A DNA stretch of 64,000 nt from Corallococcus interemptor (lineage in GTDB: Bacteria; Myxococcota; Myxococcia; Myxococcales; Myxococcaceae). Below the pieces are notes generated by a model. The model saw only the letters and a program-made list of their open reading frames with translations, was not told where the DNA came from and did no database searches. Made by a program: the position numbers and the translations under genes. The DNA lies in NCBI RefSeq assembly GCF_003668875.1, contig NZ_RAWM01000015.1, positions 1 through 64,000 of the forward strand, in the 5' to 3' direction. How positions within the stretch are numbered: the first letter of the stretch is position 1; every line of letters begins with the position of its first letter. Positions 57,846 to 64,000 of this stretch are shown here, piece by piece.

Positions 57846-60714
57846 GGTACGGCCCGTCATCGGGTTGGGCGGGATGACGGAGATCATCAGCGACAAGGCG
57901 GAGCTGCAGAAGGGCGCGGAGCTGTTCGACGGCAAGCAGCTGTCCAACCTGTCGCGCTACGAGAACCGGCTCTTCGCGGACGCGGCGGGCTCCGGGGCCA
58001 CGCCTTACAAAGTCTCGCTGGTGTTCGGCGAGGCGCGCTCGGACGTGAAGGGGCGGTGCTCGTGCATGGCGGCACGCTCGCGTCCGTTCTGCAAGCACGC
58101 GGCGGCGCTGCTGGTGGCGTGGGCCCGGGCCCCGCAGGCCTTCGTGACGGCGGAGTCGGCTCCGGCGGCGCCCGCGGGCTCCGGTGGCGCGAAGAAGAGC
58201 GTGAAGAAGGGCAAGGCTGAAACGGGCGACCTGATGAAGGCGGGCGTGGCGCAGGTGTCCACGCTGGTGCGCGAGCTGGGCCTGTCCGGCGTGGCGTCGC
58301 TGGGCGCGGAGCGGCCGGAGCAGGTGCGCGCGCTGGGCGAGGCGCTCAGGGCCAATGGGCTGAGGCGGCTGGCCGCCCGGGCGGTGGAGTTGGCGGGCCT
58401 CCTGGACGCGGCCGCGTCGCGCACGGGCACCTTCGAGGCGCCGGTGTACACGGACCTGGTGGCGGACATGCTGCTCACCGCGCGCAAGGTGGAGAAGCAC
58501 CTGGGCGGCGAGGCGCTGGAGCCACGCCACGTGGAAGAGCTGATTGGCAGGACGTGGACGAAGAAGGACCGCGCGCCCGTCGCGGGGCTCAAGCTGGTGG
58601 AGTACGCGTTCTCCGCCAGGGTGACGCCGGACAGGTTCATGGTGCGCGAGAGCCGCTTCGTGGACCTGGCGTCGGGCTCGCACTACAGCGAGAAGCAGAT
58701 CCTCCCCGCGAACCTCAAGACGGTGGCGCCCAAGACGAGTCACGCGGGCGCGGTGCTCGACGGCGCGCACGGCGGGCAGTATCCGGGCTTCGCGCCGCAC
58801 CGGTTGGACTTGGAGTCGTGGAAGGACGGCGCGCCGGTGGACCGGGCGGCGCTGGAGCGGCTGGTGGAGGTGGCGCTGCCGGACGTGGGCGCGGTGATGG
58901 CGGCCTTCCAGGAGCACCGCAAGGACGTGTTCGCGCCGGACCTGCTGCCGGTGTCGGTGCGGGTGGAGACGCTGCTCGCCAGCGGGGCCCGCTCGCAGTT
59001 CGTGGACGGCTCGGGGCGGGGACTCTTCCTGCCCGTGGACCCGTCGCTGGAGGAGCCGCTGTCCACGGCGCTGGAGGACGCGAAGCTCGTGGCGGTGCTG
59101 GGCGACGTGGGCCTGGAGGCGGCGCTCCCCACGCTGTTCCCCTCGGCCGTGGTGGTGCGGACGCCGGAGGGGTTGGACCTGCGCACGCTGGGACGCGCGG
59201 AGGATGCGCCCGCGTCGCCGCGCCGTCGCGGACGCGTGCGGGCCCCGGCGGCTCCCAACGCGCTGCCCCGCAGCGGGTGGGCGGACGCGGCCCGGGCGGC
59301 CGGTGCGTCGCGGGCGGCCATCGCGCTGGCGGAGGTGCGCGACGAGCTGGCGGACGCGTTCGCCAGCGGCCTGTCGGCGGTGTCGGCGCGGACGGTGGAG
59401 CCGCTGGTGTCGCGGCTGAAGGAGCTGGGGCTGGAGAAGCCGGGCGCGCTGCTGGAGGCGCTGGCGCAGCGCCCGGATCCGGCGGAGCGGCTGGATGACT
59501 TCATCAAGGTGTACCAGGTGCTGGGCATCGCGCTGGTGCGGTTGTCGGGCGCGGTGCAGGTGGACCTGTCCCAGCTGGAGGCCGTGCCCACGCACCCGAG
59601 CATCCGCGTGCAGCGGCCGGAGGAGGTGCTGACGCCGGGCGAGGCCATGGTGCGCCGGGCGCGCGGGGAGCTGACGCGCTACGAGGCGGCGGCGCACGCG
59701 GCGCGCTACTACGCGAGCCTGGGCGCGGACGTGCTGGCGCGGGAGTTCTATCCGACGTGGAGCGACGGCGCGGCCAGCGCCTTCGTGGCGCGGACGGTGG
59801 CGGCGCTGGGCGAGGGCGCGCTGGGCGCCGCGAAGAGCGCGCTGGGCGAGCACCACAGCCGCATGGTGCGCCGCACCGCCATCCGCGTGCTGGGCGTGCT
59901 GGGCGGCGTACAGGCCCGGCGCGAGCTGGACGCGGTGACGCGCAGGGGCCACGACATGGGCCTGCGCCTGTTCGCGAAGGAGACGCTGGAGGACGTGCAG
60001 GCCCGGGAGACGGGCGAGGCGGCGGTGCTGGAACTCGCGCGGCGCCGCAAGGAGAAGGCGGTGCCGCTGATGCAGGCGGCGCTGTCGGAGACGACGAAGG
60101 ACTCGCGCGGGGCGGCCGTGGCCATGCTGGCGGACCTGGGCACGGTGGCCATGCCCGTGCTGCGCCAGGTGCTGCACGGGGACCCGGCGCGCGAGGTGCG
60201 GCGCGAGGCCGCGGAGGCGCTGGCGCGGGTGGGGGACGCAGAGGTGCTCGACCGCTTCATCGTCATGGTGCAGGGCCGCGGCCACGACGACGTGGAGGCG
60301 AAGCACGCCGTGTACGCGCTGGGCATGCTGGGTGACGTGCGCGGCGCGGAGGCCCTGCTGCTGGCGTTCGTGGACGGATGGAAGCCCGGCGTCGTCGCGG
60401 AGGCCATGCGCTCGCTGGGGCTGGCCCTCTTGCAGCCCGCGCTGGACCTGGCCGAGAAGCGCCCGGAGGAGCTGGAGCGCAAGGCGTTCCGGGGCGTCTT
60501 CGAGAACTTCCAGCCCACCGACCTGGCCCGGGCGCTGGAGGCCCGGCTGAAGGCGTCCCTTGGACAGCCGGACCTGCTGGCCCGCGCGGCGGTCTACCTG
60601 AAGGTGGCGGCGTCCAGCGCGGTGGTGGGCAAGCACATCGCCCAGCGCCTCATGGAGGTCCCCGCCCTGGCCGAGGACAAGGCCCTGGCCAAGGCGGCGA
60701 AGAAGCTGTTGTGA
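57838..60714 (+). CDS. SWIM zinc-finger protein with HEAT repeats (YehQ-like)
   Basis: A 958-aa protein. Residues about 65-90 form a SWIM zinc finger: GRCSCMAARSRPFCKHAAAL (CxCx8CxH). The middle is a long helical domain with Pro/Ala linkers. Residues about 640-900 are HEAT repeats, recognisable by units such as RREAAEALARVGDAEVLDRF and VEAKHAVYALGMLGDVRGAE. SWIM domains bind DNA or proteins. Last gene of the MoxR set. The HEAT array is probably the part that recognises the target. E. coli YehQ also has a SWIM domain; I have not compared lengths. Confidence 0.85.
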   Translation: MAEVRPVIGLGGMTEIISDKAELQKGAELFDGKQLSNLSRYENRLFADAAGSGATPYKVSLVFGEARSDVKGRCSCMAARSRPFCKHAAALLVAWARAPQAFVTAESAPAAPAGSGGAKKSVKKGKAETGDLMKAGVAQVSTLVRELGLSGVASLGAERPEQVRALGEALRANGLRRLAARAVELAGLLDAAASRTGTFEAPVYTDLVADMLLTARKVEKHLGGEALEPRHVEELIGRTWTKKDRAPVAGLKLVEYAFSARVTPDRFMVRESRFVDLASGSHYSEKQILPANLKTVAPKTSHAGAVLDGAHGGQYPGFAPHRLDLESWKDGAPVDRAALERLVEVALPDVGAVMAAFQEHRKDVFAPDLLPVSVRVETLLASGARSQFVDGSGRGLFLPVDPSLEEPLSTALEDAKLVAVLGDVGLEAALPTLFPSAVVVRTPEGLDLRTLGRAEDAPASPRRRGRVRAPAAPNALPRSGWADAARAAGASRAAIALAEVRDELADAFASGLSAVSARTVEPLVSRLKELGLEKPGALLEALAQRPDPAERLDDFIKVYQVLGIALVRLSGAVQVDLSQLEAVPTHPSIRVQRPEEVLTPGEAMVRRARGELTRYEAAAHAARYYASLGADVLAREFYPTWSDGAASAFVARTVAALGEGALGAAKSALGEHHSRMVRRTAIRVLGVLGGVQARRELDAVTRRGHDMGLRLFAKETLEDVQARETGEAAVLELARRRKEKAVPLMQAALSETTKDSRGAAVAMLADLGTVAMPVLRQVLHGDPAREVRREAAEALARVGDAEVLDRFIVMVQGRGHDDVEAKHAVYALGMLGDVRGAEALLLAFVDGWKPGVVAEAMRSLGLALLQPALDLAEKRPEELERKAFRGVFENFQPTDLARALEARLKASLGQPDLLARAAVYLKVAASSAVVGKHIAQRLMEVPALAEDKALAKAAKKLL

Positions 60715-60868
60715 CGCTTCAGCTGGACAGCTTCGAGGTGAGGTCGATGCGGGTGGGCGCGGCCTCACGCATCGGGTCCTCTCGCGCGTCCGCACGGGAG
60801 GCAGGCGCGTTCCGGTCCGACGCGGAGCCGTTGCGTGGCGTCCGGAATCCGGACAGCCTCCGCGCCGC

Positions 60869-61639
60869 ATGACGGACCCCGCGCCGCCTCCCAAGCCCCC
60901 ATCGCGCAGCGACGACGTGCTGGACGCGTACGAGCTGCCATTCTGGGAGCGGCTGCTGCTGCAACTGCTGGGCATCGTCATCGCGGTCGTGCTGCGCGTG
61001 ACGGACCTGCTGCTGCTGCTGCCGCGTCCCCGGCTCGTGAAGCCATACATGGGGCTGTGGTGGCAGCGCGTCCTGCGCACGCCCTACAGCGCGCGGCGCA
61101 CCTTCGAGATGGCGCGCGTGCTCCAGTCCACGGGCCAGTCCTTCCGGGAGCTGATGTACGGCGAGACGCCGCTGGTGACGGCGCTGTGGTTCTTGAGGAA
61201 GGCGGGCGTGCGGCGCGGCAGCCGGGTGGTGGACCTGGGCGCGGGCCGAGGACGCGTGCTGCTCGCCGCGCGGTGGTGGGGCGCGGAGGCGCATGGCGTG
61301 GAGCTCATCGCGGACCACGTGGCGCGCGTGGCGCCGTGGCTTCAGCCCGCGGGCATCACGCTCACCGTGGGGGACATGACCCGCGAGCCGCTGGGGGACG
61401 CGACCCACATCTTCTGCAACTGGGTGGCGTTCAGCCCGGAGACGAAGGCGCGGCTCGTCGCGCACCTGCGCACCTGCGCGCCGGGCACGCGCATCATCAC
61501 CGTCACCCGGCCCATCCAGGCGGAGGGCTTCACGGGTCATGCCTGCCATTGGATGCTCTTCACATGGGGCTTCGAGAAAGTCTGGCTTCAGGAGTACCGT
61601 CCCGGCCCAAATGACAGAGCAGAGCAAGGGTCCGCCTGA
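60869..61639 (+). CDS. Membrane-anchored class I SAM methyltransferase-like protein
   Basis: A 256-aa protein. A hydrophobic helix near residues 30-50 (LLLQLLGIVIAVVLRVTDLL) precedes a Rossmann methyltransferase domain: VVDLGAGRGRVLLAARWWG is motif I, VELIADHVARV motif II, THIFCNWVAFS the acidic/aromatic motif III-IV. The length is short for a full enzyme but complete. Its last 29 nt overlap the next gene start, suggesting coupling. Acceptor unknown; the membrane anchor fits a lipid or cell-envelope substrate. The 150 bp before it have no gene that I can support. Confidence 0.75.
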   Translation: MTDPAPPPKPPSRSDDVLDAYELPFWERLLLQLLGIVIAVVLRVTDLLLLLPRPRLVKPYMGLWWQRVLRTPYSARRTFEMARVLQSTGQSFRELMYGETPLVTALWFLRKAGVRRGSRVVDLGAGRGRVLLAARWWGAEAHGVELIADHVARVAPWLQPAGITLTVGDMTREPLGDATHIFCNWVAFSPETKARLVAHLRTCAPGTRIITVTRPIQAEGFTGHACHWMLFTWGFEKVWLQEYRPGPNDRAEQGSA

Positions 61640-62174
61640 AGTGACGCGCGCGCAGCTCCTGCGGGCCGCCGCTGGGCTCATCCTGAAGCAGGGCATCCAC
61701 GCCGTCACGCTCGACGCCATCGCCGGGCGGGCGGGCGTCTCGAAGGCGGAGCTCCTGGAGCATTTCCAGACCAAGCCCATCCTGATGGATGCGCTGTTCG
61801 AGGACGCCACCGAGCGGTTCGCCGGGGCCGTCGCCGCCGAGATGGCGAAGGACCCGGACCCGAGGGGTAGGGGAACCCGCGCCTACCTCCGGGTGACGGT
61901 CTCCGCTCCCGCGGACGACGACGAGGCCCACGTCATGCGCTCGCTCATCGGCCTCATGCTCTTCGACCCGGAGGTCCGGGAGCTCTGGGCCTCCATCTGG
62001 GACGACTCACGAGAGGAGCAGCTCAGCGTCGAGGAGCGCGAGTCGACAGAGCTCACGCTCTGCCGTCTGGCCATCGACGGACTGTGGATGTCGGACATGC
62101 TCGAGCACCGCGCGGTCTCCAACCCGATGCGCGAGGCGGTCATCCGTCGAATCGAAGCGCTCACGCGCCAGTAG
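61611..62174 (+). CDS. TetR family regulator
   Basis: A 187-aa TetR-type regulator: LLRAAAGLILKQGIHAVTLD then AIAGRAGVSKAELLEHFQTK is the HTH. The C-terminal half has an acidic DDSREEQLSVEERE segment. Start taken at the ATG at 61611, which overlaps the methyltransferase gene by 29 nt; the open frame extends upstream only inside that gene. Possibly coregulated with the methyltransferase. Convergent with the M20 peptidase gene, 14 nt apart. Confidence 0.85.
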   Translation: MTEQSKGPPEVTRAQLLRAAAGLILKQGIHAVTLDAIAGRAGVSKAELLEHFQTKPILMDALFEDATERFAGAVAAEMAKDPDPRGRGTRAYLRVTVSAPADDDEAHVMRSLIGLMLFDPEVRELWASIWDDSREEQLSVEERESTELTLCRLAIDGLWMSDMLEHRAVSNPMREAVIRRIEALTRQ

Positions 62175-62188
62175 CCCAGCCCGGTGCC

Positions 62189-63583
62189 TCAGCGCGTCAG
62201 GTGCTTCAACGTGAGGTAGACGAACTCCGCGCCGGGCTGGAGTGACGCCACCGGGACGCGCTCGTTGGGCGCGTGCGCGGTGCGCGCGTCCTCCGGTGTC
62301 AGCGCGAAGAGGTCGATGCCGTAGGCGTGGATGCCCGCGCGGCGCAGCGTGGCGGACTCGGTGGTGCCGGTGGACATGCGGGGAATCACCGGCGCCTTCG
62401 GCCACACCTTCGCGGCGGCGGCCTTCACTGCCCGGAACATGGCGTTGTCCCCCACGGGCGACATGGGCGAGTCCGGCGGCGACACGTCCATCTCCACCTG
62501 GAGGTCCTTGTCATTCACGGCCACGACGATGCGCTCGCGCACGGCCTTCGCGTCCGCGTCCGGCAGCAGGCGGCAGTTCACGGTGGCCTCGGCCGTGGCG
62601 GGAATCACGTTGGACTTCGTGCCCGCCTTGAACACCGTGGGCACGCAGGTGGTGCGCAGCACGGCGCCCAGCGCGGGCTCCAGCCGGGCCACGGTGGCCA
62701 CGGCGTCCTCGGGCGGCGCGTCCGGTGACGCGGCGATGCGGCGCAGCGCTTCTCCCAGCTCCCCGGGCGTCGCCTGGGCGCGGCCCTGCACGTGGAGCCG
62801 GGCGGCGGGCGTCAGGTGCGCGGGGAAGGTGAGGGCGCCCACGCGGGCCACCGCCGCGGCCACGCGCACCAGCGGCCCTGAGTCCACGGGCGGCGCGGAG
62901 GAGTGGCCTCCAGGGCCCGAGGCCTTGAGCGTCACGTTGCGCGACACGCGCTCCGCGGCCTGGAGCGCCACGAAGCGCACCTCCTTGCGGTCCGGCGACA
63001 GCTCCGTGAGGCCGCCTTCGTTGAGCGCGAACTCCGCCTCCTTCAGCTCCGGGCGGTGCTCCATCATCCAGTCCAGCCCCTGCCCGGAGCCCACCTCCTC
63101 GTCCGCGCCCAGGTACAGCAGGATGTCGCGCGAGCGTGTCCCGCCCTCCTGCTTCAGTCGCCGCAGCGCGAGGATGCTCGCCGCCGCCATGCCCTTGTTG
63201 TCCTGGACGCCCCGGCCGTAGAGCAGGCCGTCCTTCTCCGTGAGCGTCCACGGGTCGGTGGCCCACTCGGCCTTCACGGCCGGCACCGTGTCCAGGTGCG
63301 CGAGCACGAGCACCGGCCGGCCCTTGCCGTTCCCCTTCAGCCGCACCAGCAGGTTGCCGCGCCCGGGCGAGGGCTCGATGAGCTCCGACTCGATGCCCGC
63401 CTCGCGCAGCCACTTCGCCGCCACCCGGGCCGCGGCTGTCTCATTGCCGGGTGGGTTGGACGTGTCCGCGGCGACGAGCTCCGCGAGCAGCGTCCGGAAC
63501 TCATCCTTCGGAGCGGGACGGGATGACGCGGCGTGGCTTGGACCCAGCGCGAACAAGGCGATGACGAGGGGGAGGAGGCGCAT
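62189..63583 (-). CDS. Secreted M20 family metallopeptidase
   Basis: A 464-aa M20 dinuclear zinc peptidase with an N-terminal signal peptide (LLPLVIALFALGPSHA). Metal-site blocks: VLVLAHLDTVPAVKAEW (His-x-Asp) near residue 95, YGRGVQDNKGMAAA (bridging Asp), GADEEVGSG (Glu-Glu) near 160, ALNEGG, and the late His of HAPNERVP. Likely a periplasmic carboxypeptidase or dipeptidase. It is divergent from a dipeptide epimerase gene, pointing to recycling of peptides, possibly murein peptides or prey-derived peptides. Confidence 0.88.
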   Translation of the reverse strand: MRLLPLVIALFALGPSHAASSRPAPKDEFRTLLAELVAADTSNPPGNETAAARVAAKWLREAGIESELIEPSPGRGNLLVRLKGNGKGRPVLVLAHLDTVPAVKAEWATDPWTLTEKDGLLYGRGVQDNKGMAAASILALRRLKQEGGTRSRDILLYLGADEEVGSGQGLDWMMEHRPELKEAEFALNEGGLTELSPDRKEVRFVALQAAERVSRNVTLKASGPGGHSSAPPVDSGPLVRVAAAVARVGALTFPAHLTPAARLHVQGRAQATPGELGEALRRIAASPDAPPEDAVATVARLEPALGAVLRTTCVPTVFKAGTKSNVIPATAEATVNCRLLPDADAKAVRERIVVAVNDKDLQVEMDVSPPDSPMSPVGDNAMFRAVKAAAAKVWPKAPVIPRMSTGTTESATLRRAGIHAYGIDLFALTPEDARTAHAPNERVPVASLQPGAEFVYLTLKHLTR

Positions 63584-63680
63584 GGCGCGCAGGGTCGCGC
63601 CTTCGGGCCCGGGAAGGCAACGGAAGCGGCGTTTCCACGGAGTGCCGTGTTAAGGGAAGGGCCCTGGAGGGAGTCCGCCC

Positions 63681-64000
63681 ATGGCCTCGCCGTTGAGCTT
63701 TCGCACCGTGGAACTGCCGCTGCGTCACGCCTGGACCATTGCCCGGGGCACGAGCACGGTGAAGCGCAACGTGTTCGTGGAGGTGCGCTCGGAAGGGCAC
63801 GTGGGGTACGGCGAGGCCGCGCCCAACGTGCGCTACGGCGAGTCCTGGGAGACGGTGGAGGCCGCGCTCCACAAGCTGGCCCCCGTGCTGGAGGGCCGGG
63901 ACCTGCGCCACTTCCGCGACGTGTCCGAGGCCGTGGACGCGGCGCTGCCGGACAACCCCGCGGCGAAGGCGGCGGTGGACCTGGCGCTGCATGACTGGGC
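63681..64000 (+). CDS. Dipeptide epimerase / enolase-superfamily protein, cut by window end
   Basis: The first 106 residues only; the gene continues past 64000. MASPLSFRTVELPLRHAWTI, VEVRSEGHVGYGEAAPNVRY and NPAAKAAVDLALHD form the N-terminal capping domain of muconate-lactonizing/dipeptide epimerase enzymes (YcjG type, L-Ala-D/L-Glu epimerase). The catalytic barrel is outside the window. GGAGGGAG precedes the ATG. Specificity cannot be told. Confidence 0.8.
   Translation, partial: MASPLSFRTVELPLRHAWTIARGTSTVKRNVFVEVRSEGHVGYGEAAPNVRYGESWETVEAALHKLAPVLEGRDLRHFRDVSEAVDAALPDNPAAKAAVDLALHDW

Noticed and set aside
60715-60868. Small gene between the SWIM protein and methyltransferase genes
   Set aside because: Open frames here are Arg/Ser-rich and lack a credible start with ribosome binding site.
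1-64000. CRISPR arrays, tRNA, rRNA, insertion sequences, cobalamin riboswitch near carH
   Set aside because: No regularly spaced repeats, no tRNA-like cloverleaf or rRNA motifs, no transposase, and no B12-box leader were seen on either strand.

Overview
The window is very GC-rich DNA (about 70%) with dense, tightly overlapping genes. It comes from a fruiting myxobacterium of the family Myxococcaceae (Myxococcus, Corallococcus or a close relative). The evidence is the complete light-regulated carotenoid operon of the Myxococcus xanthus carB-carA type ending in carA and carH, a DUF2378 gene (a family confined to myxobacteria), a Ser/Thr kinase with TPR repeats, and SitA-like lipoprotein toxins. 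No rRNA, tRNA, CRISPR array or insertion sequence was seen.

Region 1 (146-13148). A three-gene leftward operon (redoxin-like lipid/periplasmic protein, SDR39U1 epimerase, esterase) diverges from an 11-gene rightward operon: crtE, crtIa, crtB, crtD, crtC, glycosyltransferase, crtYc, crtYd, acyltransferase, carA, carH. The operon builds GGPP, phytoene and partly desaturated carotenes, adds a monocyclic beta end, a hydroxyl and a 3,4-double bond, then a sugar and a fatty acid. Its promoter carries two adjacent palindromes placed as in the known CarA operator. CarH keeps the adenosylcobalamin photochemistry residues; CarA has lost them.

Region 2 (13156-19948). Two lipoprotein nuclease toxin/immunity cassettes flank two ordinary genes (DUF2252 and an alpha/beta hydrolase). 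The first is an AHH-type toxin with an Imm11-like protein and three small HEAT-like (DUF2019-type) proteins. The second is an HNH-type toxin with a SMI1/KNR4 immunity protein. Both look like SitA/SitI systems delivered by outer-membrane exchange. Parts of the first cassette are visibly lower in GC.

Region 3 (19961-27090). A cytochrome P450, then two large unrecognised proteins without signal peptides: a 620-aa protein with a possible P47/TULIP motif and a 1170-aa protein with a predicted beta-rich N-terminus and a helical, hydrophobic C-terminal half. This pair is the best candidate for an undescribed system.

Region 4 (27198-36263). Propionyl-CoA synthetase, a TetR regulator divergent from a hemolysin III-like membrane protein, pyruvate oxidase (poxB-like), a DoxX-like protein, an S37 peptidase and a quinone-oxidoreductase-like MDR. 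Between them lie deletion scars of two lost zinc alcohol dehydrogenases and a LysR regulator.

Region 5 (36250-52631). A TonB-like protein, DUF2378, a sigma-54 activator followed by a gene with a good sigma-54 promoter, a TetR/epimerase pair with duplicated operators, a kinase-TPR protein, a hydrolase, DUF1206, glutamine synthetase, a C39-like lipoprotein, two tandem related lipoproteins (one fused to a ferritin-like domain), and a TetR gene.

Region 6 (52727-64000). A VOC protein, then a four-gene operon MoxR ATPase, DUF5682, VWA and SWIM/HEAT, which has the same gene set as Escherichia coli yehLMPQ. It is followed by a methyltransferase, a TetR gene, an M20 peptidase and the start of a dipeptide epimerase cut by the window end.
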